Shown here piece after piece: positions 43,801 to 52,836 of a stretch of 64,000 bases of DNA; position 1 is the stretch's first letter, and every line of letters begins with the position of its first letter. The notes beneath the pieces were generated by a model. It saw nothing but the letters and a program-made list of their open reading frames with translations, was not told the DNA's origin and did not search any database. The DNA lies in the NCBI GenBank assembly GCA_903826865.1, contig CAIKGD010000083.1, positions 1 to 64,000 of the forward strand. The letters run 5' to 3'. This stretch comes from an uncultured Verrucomicrobiota bacterium. Its GTDB lineage: Bacteria > Verrucomicrobiota > Kiritimatiellia > Kiritimatiellales > Tichowtungiaceae. A program made the translations under genes and the position numbers.

Positions 43801-45879
43801 TCATTTCACGAAGTGTGCGGCGACCAGGAAGAGATCAAGCAGTTTGATAAAAATGAACGGTATAATGATGCCGCCGGCGCCATAGATCAGCATGTTTTTA
43901 CGCAGGATGGCCGCAGCCCCGATCGGCGTATACTTCACGCCGCGCAACGCCAGCGGAATCAGCGCGACAATGATCAGCGCGTTGAAAACCACCGCGCTCA
44001 GGATCGCGCTCTCCGGCGAATGCAGGTGCATGATGTTCAATTTATCAAGCGGGCCGTGACCGCCAGGGCTGGCGGCATAAAGCAGGCCGAACATCGCGGG
44101 CAGAATGGCGAAATATTTGGAGACGTCGTTGGAAATACTGAAAGTTGTCAGCGCGCCGCGTGTCATCAGCAGCTGCTTGCCGATCTCGACCACTTCGATA
44201 AGTTTAGTCGGATTGCTGTCGAGGTCTACCATGTTGCCGGCCTCGCGGGCGGCCTGCGTGCCGGTGTTCATTGCAACGCCAACATCGGCTTGCGCCAGCG
44301 CGGGTGCATCATTCGTGCCGTCACCGATCATGGCGATGAGCCGCCCGTCGGATTGTTCTTTCCGGATACGCGCCAGTTTGTCTTCCGGTTTGGCCTCGGC
44401 GATAAAATCGTCTACGCCCGCTTCGGCGGCGATGGCGGCGGCGGTGAGCGGATTGTCCCCGGTAATCATCACGGTGCGCACACCCATCTTGCGCAACTGG
44501 GAAAAGCGTTCGCGAATGCCGCCTTTGACTACGTCTTTGAGGCGGATGACGCCGAGTACGCGTGCGCCCTCGGCAACGACCAGCGGCGTACCGCCGGCGC
44601 GGGAAACCTCGCTCACCGCGTCATGGACTGCCTTCGGGTAAAGGCCGCCCTGTTCTTCGACGAAGCGGCGCACCGTTTCGGCCGCGCCTTTCCGGATGCG
44701 GCGCGGCGCGGCACCGGTTTCCGCATCCAGATCCAGACCGCTCATGCGGGTCTGCGCCGTAAACGGAATAAACCGTGCATGAGGCCCGGCAACGTCGCGT
44801 CCGCGCAAGCCGTGTTTTTCTTTGGCCAGTACAACAATGGAACGGCCCTCCGGTGTTTCGTCGGCCAGCGAGGCCAGCTGCGCGGCATCGGCGACCTCTT
44901 CGATTTTGATGCCGGGTGCCGGAATAAATTCTGTCGCCATCCGGTTGCCCAGCGTAATTGTACCCGTTTTGTCGAGCAGCAGTACGTCCACGTCGCCGGC
45001 GGCTTCAACCGCGCGTCCGCTGGTGGCAAGCACGTTGCGGCGCATCAGCCGTCCGATGCCGGCGATGCCGATCGCGCTGAGCAGGCCGCCGATCGTTGTG
45101 GGAATCAGACAGACTATTAACGCCAGCAACACCGGCAGTGTGGTGAGCACGACATCTTTCTGCCCGGCGGCGGCTTCGTTGTAGCGGGCATAGGCCGGCA
45201 GCGTCAGAACAACCAGAATAAACAGCGCGGTCAGGCTGACCAATACGATATTCAGCGCGATCTCGTTCGGCGTCTTCTGCCGCCGTGCACCTTCGATCAT
45301 CGAGATCATCCGGTCGAGAAAGGAATGCCCCGCTTCCGCTGTGACGCGCACGACGATGCGGTCACTGATGACCCGCGTACCGCCGGTGACGGCACTGCGG
45401 TCGCCGCCGCTCTCGCGGATTACCGGCGCGGATTCGCCCGTTATCGCCGATTCGTCGACCGTGGCAATGCCATCGATAATCTCGCCGTCGGCGGGAATCA
45501 CATCGCCGGTTTCACAAACGAACAGGTCGCCGATTTTCAGATCCGGCCCGGTTGCGGAGCTCTCTTTTCCGCCGATCAGTTTGCGCGCCGGAGTTTTGGT
45601 CCTCATCTTGTGCAGTGCATCGGCATGCGCCTTGCCGCGCCCCTCCGCCATCGCCTCGGCAAAATTGGCGAACAGGCAGGTGAACCAGAGCCACAGACAG
45701 ATTTGCAGATTGAACGATGAGAATTCGTGAGACAGAAACAGCGTGTTTAAAATCGCGCCGATCCAGACAACAAGCATAACCAGATTCTTGATCTGCTCGC
45801 GCGGATGCAATTTCCGGAAGGCGTCCAGAACAGCCCGCCGCACCAGCATGGAGTATTGTATTTCTATTTTTGTGCTCAT
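43801..45879 (-). CDS. kdpB: KdpB, P-type ATPase subunit of the potassium pump
   Basis: The energy-coupling subunit, 692 residues. It has the P-type phosphorylation motif [11 protein letters not shown], the actuator loop [17 protein letters not shown], and the hinge [20 protein letters not shown]. Seven membrane helices are expected. The Kdp-specific [20 protein letters not shown] follows. All catalytic residues are present. It lies nine bases after kdpA. Confidence 0.96.
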   Translation of the reverse strand: MSTKIEIQYSMLVRRAVLDAFRKLHPREQIKNLVMLVVWIGAILNTLFLSHEFSSFNLQICLWLWFTCLFANFAEAMAEGRGKAHADALHKMRTKTPARKLIGGKESSATGPDLKIGDLFVCETGDVIPADGEIIDGIATVDESAITGESAPVIRESGGDRSAVTGGTRVISDRIVVRVTAEAGHSFLDRMISMIEGARRQKTPNEIALNIVLVSLTALFILVVLTLPAYARYNEAAAGQKDVVLTTLPVLLALIVCLIPTTIGGLLSAIGIAGIGRLMRRNVLATSGRAVEAAGDVDVLLLDKTGTITLGNRMATEFIPAPGIKIEEVADAAQLASLADETPEGRSIVVLAKEKHGLRGRDVAGPHARFIPFTAQTRMSGLDLDAETGAAPRRIRKGAAETVRRFVEEQGGLYPKAVHDAVSEVSRAGGTPLVVAEGARVLGVIRLKDVVKGGIRERFSQLRKMGVRTVMITGDNPLTAAAIAAEAGVDDFIAEAKPEDKLARIRKEQSDGRLIAMIGDGTNDAPALAQADVGVAMNTGTQAAREAGNMVDLDSNPTKLIEVVEIGKQLLMTRGALTTFSISNDVSKYFAILPAMFGLLYAASPGGHGPLDKLNIMHLHSPESAILSAVVFNALIIVALIPLALRGVKYTPIGAAAILRKNMLIYGAGGIIIPFIFIKLLDLFLVAAHFVK

Positions 45880-45888
45880 GACTGCTCC

Positions 45889-47583
45889 TTAAAATGCGCG
45901 GCCCGTTAACATCAAACCGTGCTCGATGATCGGCCCCAGACATAGAGCCGGGAAAAACGTCAGCGCGCCGATGATCACAATTACACCCAGCAGTACACAG
46001 GCGAACGTCAGCCCGTTGGTCGGGAAAGTGCCGGGCGAGACCGGTACGGTTTTCTTGGCGGCCAGATGGCCGGCGATGGCTAGAACAGCGAAGATCACGC
46101 CGAAGCGACCCGCGAACATCGTGACGCCGAGTGTAAGGTTGTAAAAATACGTATTGGCGTTCAGCCCCGCAAAAGCACTTCCGTTGTTATTGGCACACGA
46201 CGCATAGGCATAAAAAATTTCGCTCAGACCGTGCGGGCCTCCGTTGGTTAGACTCGCCAGTCCGGTTGCTGCGCTGCATGCGAACGCCGAGCCCAGCAGA
46301 ATCAGCGTGTTCGGGATGAGAATCGCCGCCACGGCCCACGTTGCTTCCCATGCCTGTATTTTTTTGCCGAGATATTCCGGTGTACGTCCGACCATCAGAC
46401 CGGCGATAAATACCGCGATCAGCACATGCATCAGCATGCCGTAGAGCCCGGCGCCGACGCCGCCGAAGGCGATACAACCGAGCATCATATTCCACAACGG
46501 CATCAGTCCCGCCAGCGGCATGAAGCTGTCGTGCATCGAATTGACCGCGCCGCAGGACGTGCCCGTCGTCGCTGCGGCAAAAAGAACGCTGTTCATCACG
46601 CCGAAGCGAACCTCTTTACCTTCCAGCAGCGGGCCGGTTTGGCTGAGTACCGGATTCGGCTGCGACTCCGCCCGCCACGCCACCGAAAAACTTCCAGCCA
46701 GCAGCACCAGCATCACGCCGAACAGGCACCACGCGTGCCGCCGATCCTCGACCAGCAAACCAAACGCAAAGACCAGTGAAGCAGCAACAATGAGCAAGCC
46801 GAACATCTCTAAAAAATCAGACAGCGGCGTAGGATTTTCAAAAGGATGCGCGCTGTTCTGGCCGAAGAAACCGCCGCCGTTTGTGCCGAGCTGTTTGATG
46901 GCAATCTGCGACGCCGAGGGACCAAGAGGAATGACCATCTCCGTACCCGCCAAGGTGGCCGCTTTTGCGTAAGGATTAAAATTCTGCACCACACCCTGAC
47001 TGGTCAGCGCGACAGCGAGAATCAGCGCCAGCGGCAGCAGCACATAAACTGTTGCACGGGTAACATCCACCCAGAAACTGCCAAGTGTCTTTGCCGAGGC
47101 GCGTTTCAGACCGCGCGCCAGAGCCAGCAGCACCGCGATGCCTGTCGCGGCGCTGAGGAAATTATGCACAGCCAGACCGGCCATCTGCGTGAAATAACTC
47201 ATCGTGCTTTCGCCCGCATAGGCCTGCCAGTTCGTGTTCGTGATAAAGCTGATCGCCGTGTTCAGCGCCAGCGCCCAGGGCACATTCGGAAGCTTTTGCG
47301 GATTCAGCGGCAGCCACGCCTGTGTCATCTGGAGCGCCATCAGGGTGACAAGACCGATGAGGTTGAAAATCAGTACAGCCCGGAAATAGTGCTGCCACGG
47401 CATCTCTTCATCTGCCCGCACACCGCCGAGCCGATAAATCCATTTTTCCAACGGACGCAGCCAGCCCGAGAAACGCGGCGGTCGCCCGTCTAATACCTTG
47501 GCCAGATAAATACCGAGGAGCGGAGAAAGCGCGATCAATGCGCCGAAAAATGCGATTACCTGTAACCATTCTGCTGTTTTCAT
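45889..47583 (-). CDS. kdpA: KdpA, potassium-channel-like subunit
   Basis: The K+-selective subunit, 564 residues with about ten membrane helices. Selectivity-filter regions are visible in FITNTNWQAYAGESTMSYFT, LGTNGGGFFGQNSAHPFENP and TTGTSCGAVNSMHDSF. The ATG at 47583 has GGAGG upstream; an in-frame ATG at 47607 would add eight residues. No kdpF-like reading frame is seen upstream, so the small stabilising subunit seems missing or unrecognisable. A KdpE-like box is about 55 bases upstream. Confidence 0.95.
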   Translation of the reverse strand: MKTAEWLQVIAFFGALIALSPLLGIYLAKVLDGRPPRFSGWLRPLEKWIYRLGGVRADEEMPWQHYFRAVLIFNLIGLVTLMALQMTQAWLPLNPQKLPNVPWALALNTAISFITNTNWQAYAGESTMSYFTQMAGLAVHNFLSAATGIAVLLALARGLKRASAKTLGSFWVDVTRATVYVLLPLALILAVALTSQGVVQNFNPYAKAATLAGTEMVIPLGPSASQIAIKQLGTNGGGFFGQNSAHPFENPTPLSDFLEMFGLLIVAASLVFAFGLLVEDRRHAWCLFGVMLVLLAGSFSVAWRAESQPNPVLSQTGPLLEGKEVRFGVMNSVLFAAATTGTSCGAVNSMHDSFMPLAGLMPLWNMMLGCIAFGGVGAGLYGMLMHVLIAVFIAGLMVGRTPEYLGKKIQAWEATWAVAAILIPNTLILLGSAFACSAATGLASLTNGGPHGLSEIFYAYASCANNNGSAFAGLNANTYFYNLTLGVTMFAGRFGVIFAVLAIAGHLAAKKTVPVSPGTFPTNGLTFACVLLGVIVIIGALTFFPALCLGPIIEHGLMLTGRAF

Positions 47584-47636
47584 GCCTCCAAAATACAGGC
47601 GGTACATTGGTCGGCCTAATTAAAATGTCATCATGA

Positions 47637-47660
47637 CGTATTAAAAAAGTATAAAAAATA
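47637..47660 (-). promoter_or_regulatory. KdpE-binding-like T-rich box upstream of kdpA
   Basis: The minus strand reads TTTATACTTTTTTAATAC inside a longer T-rich tract. This closely resembles the E. coli kdpFABC operator as I remember it (TTTATAC followed by a T-run and a TACAC-like half). It lies 54-77 bases before the kdpA start, a suitable distance for activation. The match is from memory and needs an alignment. Confidence 0.55.
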
Positions 47661-47710
47661 AAACCGCGCCTTGCGACGCAACGCCATTCACCGGAGCCGG
47701 ATGCACCCGC
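47661..47710. repeat. 50-bp direct repeat, copy 1
   Basis: Matches 48533-48582 at 46 of 50 positions in the same orientation. The central core is ACGCCATTCACCGGAG. The two copies flank the truncated PEP/pyruvate-binding fragment and the nucleotidyltransferase gene. This copy touches the KdpE-like box. Confidence 0.88.
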
Positions 47711-47734
47711 GCCCCCAAACGGGGTTCTTACTTT

Positions 47735-47926
47735 CTACGCAGCGAAGCGGAAATAAATCAGTACGCGTCCGTTATCATGCGCCGCCCGGGCGAACGGCGT
47801 CACGAAGGCCTGATACTCGGAGATATCGTCCACCTGCCAGACAATGTTATCGTCGGCCAGCACGCCGCGAATGGTGTGGTCGAGATCCGCAATGCCGGTG
47901 CTCAGAGTCGTACTGAAAGGTTTCAT
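47735..47926 (-). pseudogene. Truncated copy of the 5' end of the PEP/pyruvate-binding gene
   Basis: The reading frame gives MKPFSTTLSTGIADLDHTIR and continues to FRFA before an early stop, matching residues 1-61 of the 867-residue protein encoded at 37094-39697 with only two substitutions (Gly25 to Asp, Tyr45 to Phe). By eye about 93% of bases match, and nearly all differences are silent. Its ATG overlaps the stop of the nucleotidyltransferase gene (ATGA). It is in the same orientation as the full gene, with the whole kdp operon between them. Confidence 0.92.
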
Positions 47927-48381
47927 ATAATCTCCGGCAAATGCTCAATGTCATCCAGATCCTTGTGACGCCCTGATGCCAGTTTATTCTGGCGCAGGTC
48001 GGAAAGAGAAATAAGGTTGACTGATATCCCGTCAATTTCAGCAACCTTCCGCCGAATAAAACACTCCGGAAACGTTACCCCGTCAATTTCGTTTAAAACT
48101 TCGATCCGGACCGGCGGCACTCCCATGCGGATAATATTACCCGGCTTCTGAAATAAATCCGCCGTAACATCGCCGCCCCGCAGTCCGAATTGACCGAAGA
48201 CCGTTACCATTTTTCGGGCGGTGTCCGGCTGTATGGCAATCCAGACATCCATATCAGCCGTTGTGCGCGGATATCCGTAATATCCAACCGCATACCCGCC
48301 GATCAGGAGATATTCAACGCCGGCTTCGTTCAACAACGTCAAAAATTCTTTGAAGTCTGCCGTTAGCGACTGTTTCACCAT
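47923..48381 (-). CDS. Nucleotidyltransferase-fold protein (MNT/DUF6036-like)
   Basis: A 152-residue protein with the minimal nucleotidyltransferase motif LLIGGYAVGYYGYPRTTADMDVWI, where GG..A and the D-x-D (DMD) pair form the metal site, and a third acidic position in RIEVLNEIDGV. Such proteins often act in toxin-antitoxin or phage-defence pairs by adding nucleotides to RNA or protein; no partner gene is adjacent, so the role is open. The ATG at 48381 has AGGTGG upstream; 28 more upstream codons in frame are unlikely. It is flanked by two 50-bp direct repeats. Confidence 0.8.
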   Translation of the reverse strand: MVKQSLTADFKEFLTLLNEAGVEYLLIGGYAVGYYGYPRTTADMDVWIAIQPDTARKMVTVFGQFGLRGGDVTADLFQKPGNIIRMGVPPVRIEVLNEIDGVTFPECFIRRKVAEIDGISVNLISLSDLRQNKLASGRHKDLDDIEHLPEII

Positions 48382-48532
48382 AAGCCACCTCCCGATTAAT
48401 CTGAATTGCCCGGAGGCGTTCAATCGGTTTCCGGGATTGCCAGTAGACCGTGTCGGACGAGTCATGCTGCGAACAGACCGTTAATACACTTCGATTCAGC
48501 TTTGTGTCTCTATCCACGCCGTTCAGTAAATC

Positions 48533-48582
48533 AAACCACGCCTTGCAACGCAACGCCATTCACCGGAGGCGGATGCGCCCGC
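48533..48582. repeat. 50-bp direct repeat, copy 2
   Basis: Counterpart of 47661-47710. The core ACGCCATTCACCGGAGGCGG is shared up to one base. It is followed within 15 bases by the rhaT terminator and precedes the nucleotidyltransferase gene on the minus strand. Confidence 0.88.
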
Positions 48583-48594
48583 CGGATATTCGTC

Positions 48595-48627
48595 GAAAAA
48601 AAGGCGCGGATCGTCAAATCCGCGCCT
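48595..48627 (-). terminator. Rho-independent terminator of rhaT
   Basis: On the minus strand the hairpin GGCGCGGAT..ATCCGCGCC (48603-48627) is followed by a run of eight T. It stands 28 bases after the rhaT stop codon, as expected for that gene. Confidence 0.88.
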
Positions 48628-48654
48628 GTCATACATGCACTGTTTTGATTCCGA

Positions 48655-49845
48655 TCAGGGCGCAACAGCGCCCTGCCCTTTGAGCCAGGTGCCGAAGCCG
48701 ATGACAATCGTGGACAGAATCAGGATCAGGATACCGCCGGCAATAAGGCCGTGTGATTTTTTGCTGGCGCCTTTCCATTCGTGAAATATCCAGCCCCACA
48801 TGGTGCTGAAGATGATGATGCTGGCCATATGCAGGGTCCAGCTGGCAAACCCGAATTTGCCCATCTGGGTTTCGCCCATGGTGTAAAAGAAAAACTGCAT
48901 GTACCAGGTCAATCCAGCCAGCGCCGACAGAATGTAATTTCTCAGCATCGGCACCTTGAGTTCCGCCTCCGTATAGGTTCGGACCGCCGCTTTTGTACCG
49001 GCCGCCGGGCCGTGTTCTCCGCCGCCGCCTGCTGTACCGGCGTGTTCCGGACGCACTTTCGAACGAATGTACTGGTAGCCGCTGCGGTTCTTAATGGTAA
49101 GCAGGACGCACCAGATGAAATTCGTGGTGAATCCGCCCAGCAGCACCACGACCAGCTTGGGAAGTCCGGTCCAGATTGCCGATGTTCCGGCCGCCAGCGA
49201 TGCCGCGCCGATCGGATTACCCGCCGTGAGGGCAAACGAAAAACACGCGCTCATAATGCCGGAAAACGTCGCCACCAGAATGCCTTTGGAAAAGTTGAAT
49301 TCCGCAATGGATTTTTTCTTCTCTTCTGCCGGCATTTCCTTTTCTTTGGCCAGACCCGCCAGCGCGGCAACCGTGATACCGAGGAGACAAATTCCGACAC
49401 CGCTCAGTGTGATCTGCCCGGGCAGTGTGGAAGCAATTTGTGCAATAGTTTCCGGAACGGGGATCGCCGGAATAAAGGATTTGAAAAGCGGAGGCAGCAG
49501 CGTTCCAAACGCCGCGCAATAGCCGAGCGCCACGCCCATGCCCAGCGACATTCCCAGATAGCGCATCGTCAGTCCGAATGTCAGCCCGCCCAGCCCCCAC
49601 ATGGCACCGAAGAAATAAGTCCACCACAGCGTACCCATGGACTGCTGCCGCAGTACACCCGGCAAATCGTTCGTCATCGTCAAGGCCAGCACCCAGGGCA
49701 TGATGATCCAGGAGAAAAATCCGCCGACCAGCCAGTAAACTTCCCAGGACCATTTCCGTACGCCTTTGTACGGAACATAGAAACTTCCTGAAGCCAACCC
49801 GCCCAGCCAATGAAACAGCACTCCAAGAAACGGATTTCCACTCAT
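48655..49845 (-). CDS. rhaT: L-rhamnose-proton symporter-like (RhaT family)
   Basis: A 396-residue inner-membrane transporter with about ten helices, beginning MSGNPFLGVLFHWLGGLASG, a RhaT family start. Further blocks are SFYVPYKGVRKWSWEVYWLV and GGLTFGLTMRYLGMSLGMGV. It is longer than E. coli RhaT because of a Gly-rich cytoplasmic loop (HAGTAGGGGEHGPAAGTKAA). No rhamnose catabolic genes are in this window, so another deoxysugar is possible. The ATG at 49845 has GGGAGAT upstream. The gap 49846-50005 holds no other feature I can see. Confidence 0.88.
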   Translation of the reverse strand: MSGNPFLGVLFHWLGGLASGSFYVPYKGVRKWSWEVYWLVGGFFSWIIMPWVLALTMTNDLPGVLRQQSMGTLWWTYFFGAMWGLGGLTFGLTMRYLGMSLGMGVALGYCAAFGTLLPPLFKSFIPAIPVPETIAQIASTLPGQITLSGVGICLLGITVAALAGLAKEKEMPAEEKKKSIAEFNFSKGILVATFSGIMSACFSFALTAGNPIGAASLAAGTSAIWTGLPKLVVVLLGGFTTNFIWCVLLTIKNRSGYQYIRSKVRPEHAGTAGGGGEHGPAAGTKAAVRTYTEAELKVPMLRNYILSALAGLTWYMQFFFYTMGETQMGKFGFASWTLHMASIIIFSTMWGWIFHEWKGASKKSHGLIAGGILILILSTIVIGFGTWLKGQGAVAP

Positions 49846-50005
49846 TCGCAATCTCCCTTTACGACATCGTTTTCAACTTCAGGGCAGCACCTCTTCGCGA
49901 ACACCGGACTTAAAGTGTGCTGCACGGCGGGGATGTTGCCCGATCAAAATAGAAACTTCAAGGGTATCGAAGACAGAATCACTCCTTGGCGCATGGTTAA
50001 AGCAA

Positions 50006-51397
50006 TCAGCGGCCTGTTCTGTTTTTTCCGCCCTTGCCGGGCGATTCGCTGCGAATGAATTCGATGACGGCTCTGCCGGGCGAAACCGTGACTTTCAGAA
50101 AGCCGGAGCCGCCGAGCAGTTCGCCTTCGGTGTAGCCGTACTCGGCGGCGTGTCCGGGCGCTTTTCCGTTTGCAGCCGCGGGCTGCGGCACCAGCTGATA
50201 GATCACGCCGTCCTTTTTCTGCCGCGCATAGAAATGGTCGTGCCCGTGGAAAAATGCGGTGACGCCGGTGTCAACCAGCAGCTGATGGATCGGCTTGCCC
50301 CAGCCGGGCCGTTTTTCGTCAAAGCGGTACGTTCCGTCCGGATCATGTCCGCCCCATTCATACCAGTCGGCATGCTCCACGCCGCCGCGGCCCTGTTCAT
50401 CGCCGCCGGCGAGCTGGTGGCTGAAAACAAATTTTGTTTTGGCAGTGCTGTTCTCCAGCACACCGCGCAGCCAGCGGTACTGGGTTCCGCCAAGCGTAAC
50501 ATCCCAGCCGCCGGCTTTACGTCCGGCGTTCTGCGCCGGATAACGGTACGGATCAATAACCGCAAACAGCGCATCACCCCACGTCCACGCATAATAGCTG
50601 CGCACGGTTCCGCAAAACTTTTCGTCCGGCGCGGCGGAACTGTAAAAGGCGTCCGGCGCAACCGGATAAAACCGCTTGCGGATCAAGGTGGAGCGCACAG
50701 CGAAATTTTTTGCGGTGCCGTCAAACAGCGTTCCCTTCTCGCCGTCATGATTACCGGGTACCATGAACAGCGGAACGCTGTGCGCAACCGTTCCGTACCA
50801 GTTGCGCATCAGCAGATTTCTCTGCGTAATGGCCGCATCGCTTTTATCGTCCAGCTTTTCGACCATCGACGAGTCGCCGAGATCGATCAGAAAATCCGGC
50901 CGCGCCTTCAAAATGTTCTGCAGAGTGTTTGAATAGGCGGCGGGGTTGGAATTTTCATCAAGATGCGGATCGGCCTGCACGGCGAAGCTGAACGTTTCGC
51001 CCTCCGGACGGGCGGTGCGGAAGCGGTGAACCGGGCCTTCGGTACCGTTCCATTCCATCCGGTAAAAACAGTCCGCATCCGGTTTTAAATTTTCGAGCCG
51101 GATGATATACGGTTTTCCGGCCGGAATGTTTTGCGGATCGGTCTGCTGATCGAGCCGGTTTTCATCCGTTCCGTAGCGGACCAGCATCGTCATATCTTGC
51201 CGAGGAATCAGATGAATCTGAATCGCAGTGTCCGTCGGAAACGCCAACAGTTCCGAACACTGGAAATCTTCCGAAGCCGGGCCGGCTTCCATCATCAGCG
51301 GAATATTTTTTGCCGTGTTCTGGTTCTGCTTTTTCTGGGCAAAACAAAAAGCGGAACAAAAGCAGACCGATAGCAGGATGACGGTTCTGCATTTCAC
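50006..51397 (-). CDS. Secreted metallophosphoesterase (purple-acid-phosphatase-like)
   Basis: A 463-residue exported protein. A signal peptide (ILLSVCFCSAFCFA) is followed by a fibronectin-like N-terminal domain (MTMLVRYGTDENRLDQ, KPYIIRLENLKPDADCFYRM) and a calcineurin-like phosphatase domain with FAVQADPHLD, FLIDLGDSSM, MVPGNHDGEKG, FVFSHQLAGG and FFHGHDHFYA. These supply the two-metal site. It probably removes phosphate outside the cytoplasm. It is the last gene of the seven-gene operon and overlaps the sulfatase gene by four bases. Confidence 0.87.
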   Translation of the reverse strand: MKCRTVILLSVCFCSAFCFAQKKQNQNTAKNIPLMMEAGPASEDFQCSELLAFPTDTAIQIHLIPRQDMTMLVRYGTDENRLDQQTDPQNIPAGKPYIIRLENLKPDADCFYRMEWNGTEGPVHRFRTARPEGETFSFAVQADPHLDENSNPAAYSNTLQNILKARPDFLIDLGDSSMVEKLDDKSDAAITQRNLLMRNWYGTVAHSVPLFMVPGNHDGEKGTLFDGTAKNFAVRSTLIRKRFYPVAPDAFYSSAAPDEKFCGTVRSYYAWTWGDALFAVIDPYRYPAQNAGRKAGGWDVTLGGTQYRWLRGVLENSTAKTKFVFSHQLAGGDEQGRGGVEHADWYEWGGHDPDGTYRFDEKRPGWGKPIHQLLVDTGVTAFFHGHDHFYARQKKDGVIYQLVPQPAAANGKAPGHAAEYGYTEGELLGGSGFLKVTVSPGRAVIEFIRSESPGKGGKNRTGR

Positions 51398-52836
51398 AAC
51401 GTTGTCTTTGTTTTGTTGTTCCGCGTCCGGTCCTTGCCTCTTTCCCTGCCGTCCTGTTTTCCGACCGTCGGTTTGGACGGGTCGTAGTCCGGATTCGGTT
51501 TGGGAAGTTCCTGCCCGATCTCTTTCAGATACTGATCGAGCCGCTGCTCCAGTTCGGCGGCTTTCTCCGGCATTTTCGCGGCGAGGTCGTTGCGCTCGCC
51601 GATGTCCTTGCTGATATCAAAGAGTTTCGATACGCCGGTTTCGTAAATGTGAATCAGTTTGAAATCGCCCAGCAGAATGGCAGAAGCCGGACCGACCGCA
51701 TCCTTGTCGTAATGCGGGAAGTAAACGACATACTCTTCGCGCGGCCGCAGCACTGTTCCGCGGCCGTTCGCCAGCACCGCAGCGAAACTGCCGCCTTCAA
51801 TGTTTTTCGGCAGCGGCTCGCTGACTTTCGCCAGTTCCGCCAGCGTCGGAAACAGGTCTGCGTCAAACGCCCTGACATGCGAAAAGGTATTCGCCGGAAT
51901 TCCCGGACCGCGCAGGATAAACGGAACGCGCAGGCCGCCGTCCCACACCGTTCCTTTTCCGCCCGCCAGCGGTGTATTGCGCCCGGGCGTTCCGTGATCC
52001 GTGGTGAAAATAACGTACGTGTTTCCGGCGATACCCAGCTCATCAAGTTTTTCCAGAACCATTCCGAACGCCATATCGAGATCAAGGCAGGCCGCTGCTT
52101 CGGCAACTTCCTGCTCGCTCAGCCCGCCGCCCCGGCTCTTGACTTTAGCGAGCGCTTCGGGACTCGCAGCTCCGCCCTGACGCGAAGCGTAATGCGACAG
52201 CTGAAGATAGAACGGCTTTCCGGCATTGACCTGCCGGGCCATGAAAGAGATCCCGCGCTCCGTCATACCGTAAAGCTGCTTGGGATGCGGATTATCAACA
52301 TTATCGGGTCCGCCGTTACCGGTCGGTCCGTCGCTTTCGTCAAAGCCGTGCTGACGGGGATCCGTCCGTCCGACATGCCACTTCCCGAAGTGCGCGGTGG
52401 CATATCCTGCGCGTTTGAGCAGTTCCGCGATGGTTGTTTCGCCGGCCGGCAGTTCAATGGTGCTCGGCGGCGGGATGAGCCGTCCGTTTGTACTGCCGCC
52501 GCTTTCCCCTCGGCCTTCACCGACAAAAGTCATGTGCAGCTGCGCCGGACTTTTGCCGGTGAGGATGGTAGCGCGCGACGGCGTGCAGCGCGGCGAAGCG
52601 GCGTAGAAGTTGGCAAACCGCATTCCCTCCTGCGCGAGCTTTTCAAAGTTCGGAGTGTGGACATACGAACTTTTCGAGCCGGACACGGTGTCGTCCATTT
52701 GAACGGACGTACTGCTCCAGCCGTGGCCTTCGCCGAGGATGACGACGAAATTCGGCCGCACAGCCGGCGGCCTGGACTCAGCCATCGCCGCCGCAACGCT
52801 CAAACTGAGAGGTGCTATTAAACCGCCGCGTTTCAT
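51394..52836 (-). CDS. Secreted sulfatase with altered N-terminal metal motif
   Basis: A 480-residue sulfatase-family protein with a signal peptide (LIAPLSLSVAAAMA). The formylglycine motif is RCTPSRATILTGK and the downstream blocks are YATAHFGKWHVGRTDPRQHG and IFTTDHGTPGRN with GGKGTVWDGGLR. The usual Asp-Asp pair near the N-terminus (as in ILIFSDD) is replaced by ILGEGHGWSS, so metal binding must use other residues or be changed. The C-terminal tail is basic and polar. It overlaps both neighbours in the operon (52833-52836 and 51394-51397). Confidence 0.86.
   Translation of the reverse strand: MKRGGLIAPLSLSVAAAMAESRPPAVRPNFVVILGEGHGWSSTSVQMDDTVSGSKSSYVHTPNFEKLAQEGMRFANFYAASPRCTPSRATILTGKSPAQLHMTFVGEGRGESGGSTNGRLIPPPSTIELPAGETTIAELLKRAGYATAHFGKWHVGRTDPRQHGFDESDGPTGNGGPDNVDNPHPKQLYGMTERGISFMARQVNAGKPFYLQLSHYASRQGGAASPEALAKVKSRGGGLSEQEVAEAAACLDLDMAFGMVLEKLDELGIAGNTYVIFTTDHGTPGRNTPLAGGKGTVWDGGLRVPFILRGPGIPANTFSHVRAFDADLFPTLAELAKVSEPLPKNIEGGSFAAVLANGRGTVLRPREEYVVYFPHYDKDAVGPASAILLGDFKLIHIYETGVSKLFDISKDIGERNDLAAKMPEKAAELEQRLDQYLKEIGQELPKPNPDYDPSKPTVGKQDGRERGKDRTRNNKTKTTL

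Noticed and set aside
43738-45120. A 460-codon plus-strand frame opposite kdpB
   Set aside because: Antisense shadow of a P-type ATPase with all motifs intact.
20301-47583. A direct c-di-AMP control of kdp, for example by a riboswitch before kdpA
   Set aside because: The kdpA leader is too short (under 80 bases to the operator-like box) for a ydaO-type riboswitch and shows no such structure.
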